Source: Chrysopilus asiliformis (lineage: Eukaryota > Arthropoda > Insecta > Diptera > Rhagionidae). Taken from it: DNA of 64,000 nt. Below, piece by piece: positions 47,010-57,689 of this stretch (positions are counted from its first letter, which is position 1; each line of letters opens with the position of its first letter). The DNA lies in the NCBI GenBank assembly GCA_964034945.1, contig OZ035961.1, positions 31,584,184-31,648,183 on the forward strand, in the 5' to 3' direction. The notes below the pieces were generated by a model, which saw only the letters and a program-made list of their open reading frames with translations, made no database searches and was not told the DNA's origin. Position numbers and translations under genes: made by a program.

Positions 47010-47584
47010 TATATATACCTATGTGACAGCATTCAATTCTATTTAAAGAAACTTGAAATTTTGGCTTTAAAATAATGCCTGTACAGTTATGACAGTACAT
47101 ACCACCACGTAAATTTTGCTGGAAAATGCCTTAGTTCTTGTATTCAAGCTCAACAAGAAAAGTTCGAATTACCGAGATCAATATATCGACTAAAATTTGA
47201 ATTACAAGATATCCAGTATAATAAAATAGTTGTTCGAATTAGCGTAGTATTCGAAGTACCGCGTGTTCGAATTACCGAGTCTCTACTGTATATCCACTAA
47301 ATTAAAATTTTAAGTTGGCAACATTTCGATTTATCAAATGAAAATGGTTGTGGTTTAGTAAGGTTTCATTTGACGTTTTTTTTACCCGCCACCAAGTCTA
47401 ATTTTGTGAACAATGGATCCTCTTCAAGGTAAGTGATTTTTAACTCTTTAAAAATGTTCTAATTATTTTGTTTTAAACAAATCATATCTTTAGTTGATGG
47501 ATTAAATTTCATAAATTTTATGAAATGTTATTGAATTTGTTAATTTCAGTTATGGCAAACATTTGTTGAAATTATGTGTGACCA

Positions 47585-47856
47585 CACTCAGAAAAATGTT
47601 CAGGTCAACTTTTTGTCAGGTTAACTCTGACCTTACAGAGGTGTCTGTAAGCCAGCTAGCGGTCAGAGTTAACCTATCTAATGTCGACTCGTGCAGCTCC
47701 CAATGCCCTACTTCACCTGCTGGTGGCTTAATTTCAGAATTTCTCCGACCACAGGTCAACTCAGTTTTACTTGCCCACATCCAGGCGAACGCGCGCCTGC
47801 CCGAGGCCAATTACGCCGTATGTAGGTCGTCGAGTTAGCCTCCATTTTTCTGAGTG
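47585..47856. mobile_element. Unclassified MITE with 14-bp termini
   Basis: Perfect inverted termini CACTCAGAAAAATG and CATTTTTCTGAGTG enclose 272 bp of unusually GC-rich DNA. CA on both sides (47583-47584 and 47857-47858) gives a 2-bp duplication. Excision in silico restores GACCATACGGTAAC, matching a motif seen at 45879 and (as CCATATGGTAAC) at 47927. An open frame spans the element (47563-47838) but resembles nothing known. Confidence 0.7.
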
Positions 47857-49423
47857 CATACGGTAACAATTCTACATAATGGTGTGATTTATTCCATTCA
47901 GAAACTGTCACCATATGGTAACAAATTTTGGCAAAAGTTCAGTTTACTGTGAATGACGTCACATATTTTTGGTGTATATAAGAAGGGGGAGGGGGATGTA
48001 ACCCAGAAAAAAGTTTTGTAATTTTTAATTATTAAAAACATTTTTTTTCAAATTTTAAAAATTCAAAAAAAAAAAATCGTGCAATCAAATTTGTTAACTA
48101 TTATTCTATAGACGTTTCCAGATCTGTCCCATATACACTAACTGCTTTAATTTTCACAATTGGAAACTAAGTGAGGCAGCGAGAATTTTATCCTTTAATT
48201 TTGTATGGGGCACTTAATGCTAAATTGAATGAATTCAAGGGTTTTCACAAAGTAGCATCTGGAAGGAGTGCAATCATTGCATCCAATAACATTGTCATTT
48301 AAGGACTACTCGAGCGTTAAGTGCTTTACAACATCGTGAGCAATTTTTCGATATCGCACCAACATTCCAAACAGACCACACTACCATCACCGTGCAATTC
48401 GAAAAATAGTTTGCAAAAAGTCAATTGCCATCTTCTTCGTAGATGGTAAAAAAAAATTGATGGAAAATCGTTTTTCTTGTTAGTCGCCACATAAAATGAC
48501 GATCGGCCAAACAAAATCGAATGTAACAAGCAGCAAAAGCACCAGCATGAAGTCATGTAAACGAAGTAATCATGTTGTAAAAAATAAGTACCAAGAACTG
48601 GAGCAAGGGACAAGAGCACAAGGACAAAGGGCATGGAATGTCGATAGAATGGCTAAAAACCTTCGGAATCCTTAACATTTTTCGGTCTCTACTAGTAATG
48701 CAAGTGTCGACTAATAGAGACCCATTTGCTATGGATGGTGGCTGATAATACGATTGGCACTCAACAAGATACCTGCGTCTATCTACTATAAAAATATTTA
48801 AGTTGAAGTTACACTCACATGTTCGGAACACTTTCCATTCTAAGTGTACCAGTCATCTCTATTCTGACACTATAACTGAATTTTGGAGCAAATTTGATTA
48901 CCACTTTCTAGTTCAATGGCTAAGTAAATACACTTTAAAGTTTAAATTTAGCAATTCGTGTGTCCTGATTACACATGAATGCTGTGCTAGTAGAACAAAT
49001 CAAATTTTAACTGCAATTCTAGAGTTTCATTCTGAAAAGTTGTGTAGAAAATTTCGTTTGATGCCTCCTGGATCAGGTAAAAGTAATATTTGAGTTGGAA
49101 ATCTCTACACTGCACTGATTCAAATTGGTAATAGTCTAGTGTGGTCACTTATGTATAGAGTATGTATTAAATATATGGGGTGCATTATGAAAGTTTTTGT
49201 GATGAAATTTAGATGTCGTTTTAGGCATAATAAATCATGTAAAATTATTTTCAATTGAATCTTGATTTATTTGCCATTTATTTAAGTATGATTACATTTT
49301 GACAATCGCCAATTTTATGCGATTTCACAAAAAAGAAGACTATGTGCGTTTCGATGTGGCTGCGGAGAACGTTCAAATAAATTCCATTGGATTGGTTAGG
49401 ATGGCGCGGAGGTGTGTTTTTAG
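47857..49423. other. Intergenic, nothing recognised
   Basis: Open frames at 48326, 48553 and 48803 have no recognisable domains. No bounded repeat seen. Confidence 0.4.
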
Positions 49424-49514
49424 CAGGGCTGCGGAGTCAGAGTTATTAGTTTTGGCTCGGAGTCGTTAAAAAAGCTGAAAAGACGACTCCGACTCCGGTA
49501 AAAATGAATTTTCG

Positions 49515-50577
49515 ATTATTTCAATTTCTAGGTTCAGTTTTTCAAATTTTTAGAGTTTAAATGTGCCTTTTTAAACCAACTTAGTTGAAAATTGAAACCT
49601 CAAAAGCTAAATTTTCTATTTCTGCGTCTTTTGGGTTTAGTTTTTAAACTTTTTAGTTCAAAAACTAAACTATTTGTTTAGGAAATTTTATTTTAGAAAA
49701 TTTCAATTTTTTAGTTTAAAAATTAACAGCCTTATTAATAAAAAATCCCTAACATGGAGATAACTCATGTGCTAACTAACTCCGAGATAGCAAACTTATC
49801 CATTAGATAACTATTCTTATTAATAAAAAATTTTCCTCCATATAATAGCTAACTCGTATTTTATTTAAAAATTTAGCTGGAATACGGCAACCCTTGTGCC
49901 GAATTGTACCAAAAAATACGAAAATCTTTTACATTTAAGTCAAATTTTGGTTTTTTAAATCCGTTTCCTTGGAGACGATATTAAAATAAGTCATATTTTG
50001 GTTTTTTAAATCCGTTTCCTTGGAGACAATATTAAAATAGGAGTGAAATTAATGTTTTTATTTTAATTGTGATTCACTGCAAAGTAATTAAAAGTGGAAA
50101 ATTTAAAAATTGAAGGAAAGCGATCAGAAAAGTGGTGTTCAAGTGATAAGATAATATAATTATAATAACATAAATTGCATTTTTTTAATGGATCATTGTT
50201 TCTTATAGTCATTATTACAAGAGTTATGTGCCGTCAAGAGTTATCAACTCGTTAACTCGAGGGAATCGGTATGTTAGCCAACATAGAGTTAACTAACGTC
50301 AGTTAACTCTTAAAATTTTTTATTAATAAGAATTTCGAGTTATCCACTGCGTAAACCATTGATAAAAGTTAACTAACGTTTATTAATAAGGCTGTAAATC
50401 TATAAATTTTTAAACTAAAAAGTTGAAATTCTCTAAAACGAAATTTCCTGAACAAATAGTTTAGTTTTTGAATTAAAAAGTTTAAAAACTAAACCGAGAA
50501 GACGAAAAAGTGAAATCTTCCACTTTAAATAGTTTAGTTTTTAAACTGAATAGTTTAAAATTTTAATTTATTGTCAC
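49515..50577. mobile_element. Foldback element split by a MITE
   Basis: The left arm (about 49515-49725) and right arm (about 50395-50577) are inverse copies. Both include GGTTTAGTTTTTAAACTTTT, CAAAAACTAAACTATTTGTT and TTTTTAGTTTAAAAATT. Before insertion of 49727-50394 they would have formed an almost closed palindrome of about 390 bp. The outer ends of the arms are too diverged to define termini. Confidence 0.6.
49727..50394. mobile_element. MITE with CAGCCTTATTAATAA ends (TAA-flanked)
   Basis: Perfect terminal repeats CAGCCTTATTAATAA and TTATTAATAAGGCTG surround 668 bp. TAA on each side (49724-49726 and 50395-50397) suits a PIF/Harbinger-type 3-bp duplication. The interior has many GTTAACT/AGTTAACTAACG repeats and a tandem pair at about 49945-50037 (TTTTTTAAATCCGTTTCCTT twice). 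No transposase. Confidence 0.75.
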
Positions 50578-51710
50578 AAAAAATTGCTGAAATACTCAGC
50601 AGCATTTCGAAAATGTTCGAAATGCTGCTTTGATCGCCAAGGCGTTGCCACCATAGATACATATACTAGATCGCTCGATTTGCTGTCTCAAATAGTCCCA
50701 TTTCAATACAATTCAGTGTATCAAAACGACTCAAGTAAGAGCAAGATAACCGTATGAAAATAAATATAGTCCTCTCGTTTAAACCGTGAGCTGTCAAAGG
50801 AAAATAGACTTTCGGAATGGTGTTGGCGCCTAAAGTTATTTGTTTGCGCCTTAAGTTAGTCTCAAACTTGTGAAATTTGAATTTCGCGGCAAACTAAATT
50901 TGAATTTCGCGACCTTATACAGTTCAGTGCATGTGTTCAAGTACGATAAAGAGGGAAATACTTTTGGGACCATTTTTCAGCAGAGCTTTGTATGGTGACA
51001 GTTGTTCTATGTTATATAGTTCTGTGGTTGCCATCGGCTCAAGTCTTTGTAGAGCGGTTGTTTTCAGCCGTCAAATCATAAGATCGAATTTTAGGGCAGA
51101 AATGAAGCCGGATATCAAATTTTTAAGGACAAATTCCTTTGTTTAATATTGCTAACTAAGTTACTTTTTAGTCTATTAATTGATATTAATATTAGCTGTT
51201 TTCTTCTAAAAAAATGAAGCTTTGGTTTTCTAGTATCTTTGTGTTTGGGCTCCTTGGTAAATGGAGTTTTCCCTGATATTTCTTAAAATAAATACAAAAT
51301 TCTCGAACACGAATTGTATTAATTTATTTTAAATAATTTATTTTAAATCTAAGGTTCATTTTCATCTTAAGGAAAGGCTTAGAAAAAGGTATTTTACAAT
51401 TTTGGACCTTAATATAATACACTTGAAATTAAAATCAGGATCGGAGTCGTAGTTGGTCTTTTACTCCGGAGTCGGAGTCAGGGTTTTCACACGACGGTTT
51501 TTAGCCATGTTTGCAGCTTGAATTCCCCTCCCCTCTTACTTCCTCACCATAGGATGGAGAACTTTTTAGTGATCATCTGACACCAAAAAAACCTACACCA
51601 TCTTATTTTCCATTGAAAGAATTTTACCCCGGTAATTTTTCAATTTTCGTATGGCAATTCTTTTCTCATCCAATCCTAACATCTGAACTTTTCGTACAAA
51701 ATTCAAAATA

Positions 51711-51883
51711 CAGTAGAATCCCGATAATTCGTATTTCAAGGGACCAGCAAATTCATACGAATTAGCGGGATATACGAATTATCGGGGTACGAATTATCGG
51801 AATTTTTTTCAAGGGACCAGCAAATTCATACGAATTAGCGGGATATTCGAATTATCGGGGTACGAATTATCGGGATTCTACTG
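51711..51883. mobile_element. pogo-like MITE, 173 bp
   Basis: Termini CAGTAGAATCCCGATAATTC and its inverse, TA on both sides (51709-51710 and 51884-51885). Inside, a unit beginning CAAGGGACCAGCAAATTCAT and ending GGTACGAATTATCGG is tandemly duplicated (about 51738 and 51810). The element is therefore mainly reiterated binding-site-like sequence. Confidence 0.88.
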
Positions 51884-51885
51884 TA

Positions 51886-52590
51886 TATAGCAATACTGTA
51901 GAATTATGAATCTCAATCAAGTAATATACGAAATTTTAATATTTTTATTCGTTTTGTGGCGATTTATAGTCAAAATATAGAGCAAAACATACCAAATATT
52001 CTATTTCTGCCGGCATTTTTTGCATTGCCAAAACTTTTGATCAAACCACCTAAACTACGACCCAACAAAAAGTCCGTACAATGTAGTGTTTTAAGGGTAT
52101 TAAAAAACCTAGAAGTTACGACCCATATCGCTTAATGGTTGAGCCCCTCAAATGTTATTACCACACAGTTAAAAAATGTTGCATTAATTTCAACATTCAA
52201 AGTTGTAAATTTTTACAGATTTTTTTTGTTGTAAAATCACACATTTGTAGTTAGATTCAAACACAATTTACTTCTTTATTAATGTACTTTTATTCTTGAT
52301 TTTAATTTCACAGTCTCTCATTACAACCATTTCTAGAATCATGCGTGTAACCAGATCTAACTACCTTCTATATCTTCCCTCAAACAATGTCTCGTATTAC
52401 CAGGTTAACATTCTTATACATATCTGGTTCTTATCATAATGCCACGTCTACATATTGTATGTAAATTTCAAGTATAAAACGTCTAATCGTAAAAAGAATG
52501 TAGAAATTACTAATTATTTTTAATTATTTCTGTCAAAAATAAATGTTTGCTGTGGAATTACAGAACTTGTGAGTTAAATTTATTGTGAAA
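51886..52590. other. Intergenic AT-rich sequence, nothing recognised
   Basis: No gene or bounded repeat supported. Confidence 0.45.
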
Positions 52591-52983
52591 CTAGGGGCTG
52601 CGCCCCGAACCGCTTCGCGATTCACCCCCCCCCCCCCCCATAATACGCCGCCACCGGCCGCGCGTATAATTTATCTATCTATATCTATACTGAGAAATAT
52701 TCCCCACTACCCCACCTCTTGGGCTACTTTTTAATGGGTCTATGTTGGGGCTGGACCCCCAACGAACATCTGTGCCAAATTTCAGGCCAATCGGTTTAGT
52801 AGTTTCCCCGCGAAAGAGTAACATAGCGCAAAAACTAAGTTTCGAAATCACTTTACCCCATCCCCTTACTCCCCCCACCCTTGGCGCTACTTCTCCGTAT
52901 GCCTATGTTGGAACCAAAACTACCACAGACATTCATGCCAAATTTCAAGTCAATCGGTTCAGCCGTTTTTTCGTAAAAGAGGA

Positions 52984-53030
<47 letters not shown>

Positions 53031-53059
53031 CCAGCTTTTTTTTTTATATATTAGTATGA
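52591..53059 (-). mobile_element. Complete non-autonomous Helitron
   Basis: On the minus strand it starts TCATACTAATATATAAAAA after A. An (AGAC/GTCT)n run follows (52983-53030). Then comes GAACCGATTGACTTGAAATT-like sequence, repeated units with TTTCGCGGGGAAACTACT, and the end GAACCGCGAAGCG-type hairpin plus GGGGCGCAGCCCC, CTAG, then T. TC start, CTAG end, terminal GC hairpin and A-T insertion are the four canonical Helitron marks. It is 469 bp and encodes nothing. A second copy of the 3' end is at 42551, and a related interior is at 2421-2877. A poly-C run at 52627-52640 lies just inside the end. Confidence 0.88.
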
Positions 53060-53161
53060 TTAAAAAAAAATATAGAAAACTTGTTTAATAGGGACAAAGT
53101 TTTTGTTGCACAAGTTTTAGAAATACAAAAAAAAATACAGAATAAACTTAAAGACTTTTAA

Positions 53162-53459
53162 CGCTTTCACTCGGCATTTATTTCTAAAAGCAAAAAAAAT
53201 GTGTTGTTGCTTTTTTCAATAATAATATATAAAAATATATATTATTATTGAAAAAAAACAACATTTTTTTTTGCTTTTTTCAATAATAATATGTAGCAAC
53301 ACAATATACATATTTCAAAATTTAAAAAATTTAAATATCTTTTTAGAAGTCTCTTTTAGATAATGTACTCATTTGTATACATAACATGTCAATCATTGTC
53401 CCTCTCCCTTCTAATTCACACAATTGTGTACACAATTGTGTACGCGCCGAGTGAAAGGG
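53162..53459. mobile_element. piggyBac-like MITE with TTAA duplication
   Basis: The left end is CGCTTTCACTCGGC. The right end, reverse complement, is CCCTTTCACTCGGC. TTAA lies on both sides (53158-53161 and 53460-53463). The interior holds a large palindrome (GCTTTTTTCAATAATAATAT and inverse, about 53209-53258), a partial third copy, and ACACAATTGTGT palindromes. 298 bp, non-coding. Confidence 0.85.
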
Positions 53460-53806
53460 TTAAGAAAAAAATACGCCATACTTTCTGAAAAAAATACGCT
53501 ATACTTCGGTTCCAAATTTTGAAATTATAACATCAGATTCTTGTTCAGCGACCATAAAAACTTCCTAATGCCAATTTTCCCATGAAGAGATGGGAAAAAG
53601 GGCTGATTTCTTATTTAAATTCCTTTTTATCAAATAATTGTTAAAAATATGTGGTAAGTAATCGGAAAGCTTGTATTTTATTTAAAATAAAGTTTAATTC
53701 AACGTTGCAAAAATCCTAAAATGAGTTAAATTACAGCGAACTTTTCGACTAAATCCTAGTATCACTCTATCCAGTACTGTGCAGCGTCTTCCACGTTATG
53801 TAAAGG

Positions 53807-54746
53807 CAGTGTTGTTCCTCTACGCGTAGACTTTAATTGTCTACACTTCAGTGTAGACAATAGCGTAGACAATAGATTTAGCGTAGACAATGTAGACATT
53901 GGCGTAGACAATGTCGACTTTGCGTAGACAATGTAGACTTTCTCATATCTGTCAAAACAAAGTCATCAGTGAGTCATATATCTAATGCTATACTATATAG
54001 GAAATGTCCAATTACAAGAAATGGCGAGGCGCTGATGTCCCTAAAGAGTTAAATTTATATGAAAACTCGTTAACTGGGCTCCTCAGCGGAACCAGCACCG
54101 TGCCTTTTTCGCTTGTATGAGACCTCATTTCCTATCGTTTTATGCAGTGAGTACGTGACCACTGTGTTTTTTTTTTAAATATGGCAGGAAGGCTTAAAAA
54201 TAAAGCATTTAAAGAGCTGGGCTTTGATTTAATCAAGGCCAACAACAAATACTCCGCTTTTTGCTTGCAGGGCAAACATTTTTTGCAAAATACTGCCGAA
54301 AGCCGAGGACACAGGTAAAAGAACAAATATAAAACCAAAAAAATGAGCAAAACCATCCCATACAAATGAATCAGTTTTTTAAATCAACGGTTCGTTATAT
54401 TGAAAAATGTGAGAAGCAAAATGGTTTTAGAATTCAATGTGATTTCAATTGCAAAAATTAGAAAAAAACGCTTAGATTGCATGCATATTGCATAGAATTA
54501 AAATTGCCATTAAAATTTGCTCCGAAGTTCTCATGTACATCATTTGGCGATTGATTCCTTGAAACTGTGCTTTATTATGTTAAAATTAATTGAAGAAAAT
54601 GAGATTTTAAAACCAAATCAGCTATCCTTTATTTTATTGATTGTCTACATTGTCTACGCGTAGAGAATAGACCATTGTCTACAGTAATAGTCTACGCGTA
54701 GAGAATAGTGTAGTCTACATCACGTAGACTACGCGGCACAACACTG
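53807..54746 (+). mobile_element. hAT-type element, internally deleted, perfect 8-bp duplication
   Basis: The termini are CAGTGTTGTTCCTCTACGCG and, reverse complement of the right end, CAGTGTTGTGCCGCGTAGTC. TGTAAAGG is perfectly duplicated at 53799-53806 and 54747-54754. Subterminal GTAGACAATAGCGTAGACAA-type repeats are dense on both sides. At 54181 a frame of 47 codons (MAGRLKNKAFKELGFDLIKA..) ends at a TAA. It may be a scrap of an N-terminal transposase exon, though I see no zinc-finger or dimerisation motif. The perfect duplication means a recent insertion. Confidence 0.9.
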
Positions 54747-54754
54747 TGTAAAGG

Positions 54755-57559
54755 TAAAACTCGTTCGCTTAAATTTTCAAATCAGGGCAATAGGAATATA
54801 TCTGGGGCACATAAAATTATAAATTTAAACGATTCTGCATCATCAGCCTGATATATTGATAAAATTAATCCAAAAAAAATTTGATACGCTGAGATTTAGA
54901 TTAAAAGACGATAAATTTTTATGTGTTTTATAGATTCAGTGCATTTGCCTTTAAAATATCCTTTTGGAATTGTAGATAACTGGAAATTGAAAATCCCAGG
55001 TCGAATATAGTTTCAGCTTATATGGATTTCGTTGTGCTATATTTCTGTCTCCAATTTTATATCATTATCCTTCATCCTTCGAAAATCTTCGCAAGGAAAG
55101 CGAAAAATCAACAGCGATTTCGTGAGAACCTGTATTAAATTGGAATTCTTTCTTTTTTCGCTATCAAAAAAATGAAATCGGTGTAAGTAAAAGTAGAAAA
55201 CCCATATAAAATGTTGAAAGAGTGCTAAACTCCACTTTACGGTGGGATTTGTCGAAATCCAGATAAATGTCTCGTTTCAAAGTGTTGGCAAAGTTATTAG
55301 AGATACAGAGGTTAGTGGAAGAGGTTTTTTTGTACAACTTTCTAGGACCAAAGCATTGAAGGACTAGCTAAAACAGTTTGAGGTTTTTTTTTTTGTAATT
55401 TTGTTTTTTTTTTACAAAAGCACACCCTTTGAAAATGTTTGAAAAAGTCAGAGCCGTACATGTGTGGCCAGAGAATGTGTTGTGTTTGGGATTAAGATTA
55501 GCTTACAAAGGAAGCTCACATTGTACGAAGGAAAGAGTAATGCAAAGCGTTATGGGAATTTTCCTAATTATGCTGTGAGTGTGTTGATAATACATATTTT
55601 AATTTTAAACTCAACTTTTAAATTTCCGTACAGGTTTAAAGTAATTTTAAAGATTTTATGTGTTTTAAATAATTTTTTAATTGACGTAGACTTGGGAGAG
55701 TGCAGCTTTTGTCATGAATGGCTGAATTTCTTTATATCTTATTTGTAAAAAAGATATTTTAATTTTCAAACAAATAAATGGAAACGTTCCATTATTTTTG
55801 AGTGCAAGTAAATGAAAAAAAGGAACTTTACAGCCGGTTATATCGAGTATAATAAAAGGGTCTGTTCCGTTGCAGTGCTTTAGTGACCAGCCATTAAACT
55901 CTCGGCTTGCCTGGAATTTTAATAAAAGTAAATAACATTAGCCGCACCACCACATCAAGCAGCAGGACTATGTAGAATTCTCAGCAGGAGCAGCATCCAG
56001 CGGGAGCATTTTGAAAATGTTCTTCGAGCTGTATTTCCACTTTTATCCTTTTGGATAGCTCTGCCGAGAAGTACTTTTTAATTATCCTCCAGGAGGGGAT
56101 TATTTTTGTCTCTCTACCCATTAAGAAAAAAAAACATGTACTCAGTTTTGCACAACAATTTCCAGTGTTGATTTGGCTTAGTTTTTTTATACTTCAGTTT
56201 TAGCTGAGCCAGCTTGAGTTTTTTTTTCTAATGAGGTCAATTAGAGTAGCAGAAATGGAATATTCCCCAAGGACATAGAAATCGCCTTAAAAAGCCTTTG
56301 GCAAAACTCAATTAGGTTATTTAGGAATTTTTCGTTTTGTGTCCTTTCATATCTTATCCTATCAAGGACATCTCAAGTCAGTATTCCGTAGTCTCTGCGG
56401 GAAAGTTTTTTTTTCGTCATACGCATTCCTACTGGATGGTTGCTAGAATTTTATAGCTTGTCCTGGACTGATTCTGGACTCCTAGATGTGGAATTGCATG
56501 GTGAGTGCCCACAAAGTTTTATTGCTATTCAACCATAAGTGTGTCTCATTCTGGGGAAGTGCTTATCGATTCTGACATTAATTCTCAGTGATTTCCAAAA
56601 CGAAGTCTTAGGTTTTTACTAATTCGATTTTGCGACCAAGTCTACTATCGAATTTAAATCCACATAAATATATATGAATTGGAGTTGTGCGAAGTGGGAT
56701 GTGTGCTGTATGTGACAAGGGGGTCAACCATGGAGCGGAATATATCAGTAAAAACGTTGAGACATTTGTGCCCACGCACGATAATGGATGAGAATTATCT
56801 GTACACATAAGAAGTTTTCTTGAGTGGTATTAAACATATCTGAAAAGGACTGTCAAATTATGTGTTAGAGAACTAATCAAAAAGTAATCAGACATGCTAA
56901 TGACTTCAGCTATAATTCAACCGGAGGTAATACTAAACTGTTGTGCGTAAGGTAAATATTGCTTACATCGTTTTAATTAAAAGTAAATAAAATAATAAAA
57001 AAACGTTGTTAAAACTCTTTTGTGGTATAAGTACATTTTCACAAAATGTTTTTTTTAACTTTTGTCGTTTAATATTCTGGTGAACAGTTTCTCAACTAGT
57101 GGGCCGAGAGAAAAAAAAATACTAATTGCTACTCCAGTGTACAGATATTGTTTTTGTAAATAAAATTTCTTTTTATAATAAATTTAGGTCATAGAAGACG
57201 AATCTGATGTCGGCTATTTAATCCAAATTCACTTTAAGCCCGCAAACATAAAAATTGTTAGGTAGTTTTAGCTTTTTTTTGGAATTTTACTGCCCTTAAC
57301 ACGTTTTTTCGATTAGGCGACTGATTCTAAGCAACAACAGTATCTAACTTTATTTAGTTGCCGCTAAAAGTTTACTGAAAATCGCCTAGTAACTCCAAGA
57401 TACTCTCAATAACCTTCTCAAAGAATGAAGATTGGCAGAATACTCGCGTCAATGCAAAAAATGTATTTTCTGGAAACCTGAGAAAAGCTAAAAATCGTCA
57501 AATGGGCCAGTAGTCAAATGAGCCAATCGTCAAATACTCTATATGATGACAGACAAAAT
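54755..57559. other. Intergenic, nothing firmly recognised
   Basis: Open frames at 55464 and 56608 have no recognisable domains. The patch at 55845-56060 is relatively GC-rich (CAGCAGGAGCAGCATCCAGC) and could be part of an untranslated exon, but no splice context supports this. Confidence 0.35.
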
Positions 57560-57689
57560 GTGCTTTTTTAAAAATCCATTTGTATAAGAGAGGGGGAAAG
57601 GAGTGGTCCAATTGGATTTTGATGTATGGAATGGTTATGTAAAATCTTATTCTATACACATTTTACGTTTATAAATTTTTCAATATGAC

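Larger units (their letters stand above)
45934..47288. mobile_element. pogo-like (Tc1-mariner) element, host of a mariner insertion
   Basis: The left end is CAGTAGAGATTCGGTAATTC. The reverse complement of the right end is CAGTAGAGACTCGGTAATTC. TA lies on both sides (45932-45933 and 47289-47290). Removing the nested mariner (46102-47009) leaves about 447 bp, so the host is a MITE. Subterminal TTCGAATTAC repeats recur inside. The end sequence is related in style to 51711-51883 (CAGTAGAATCCCGATAATTC). Confidence 0.85.
49424..51496. mobile_element. Possible hAT-type element hosting two nested insertions
   Basis: The left end CAGGGCTGCGGAGTCAGAGT has the form of hAT termini, with GGAGTCG repeats continuing inside. 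The right side at 51440-51480 has GGATCGGAGTCGTAG and ACTCCGGAGTCGGAGTCAGG but lacks the expected CAGCCCTG end. GTTTTTAG occurs at 49416-49423 and 51497-51504 and could be the 8-bp duplication. The right boundary is uncertain. The element contains 49515-50577 and, within that, 49727-50394. An open frame at 50931-51146 shows no known domain. Confidence 0.4.

Noticed and set aside
47413..47430. ATGGATCCTCTTCAAG followed by GTAAGT, like a tiny first exon with a splice donor
   Set aside because: No continuing exon with matching phase was recognised downstream, and a MITE lies in the way. Chance is likely.
48803..49093. 96-codon plus-strand frame with several cysteines
   Set aside because: No recognisable motif, and the overlapping opposite-strand frame is equally long.
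54181..54324. Frame MAGRLKNKAFKELGFDLIKA.. inside the hAT element, considered as a transposase
   Set aside because: Only 47 codons, with no BED finger, catalytic or dimerisation motif visible. At most it is a scrap, so it is not listed as a gene.
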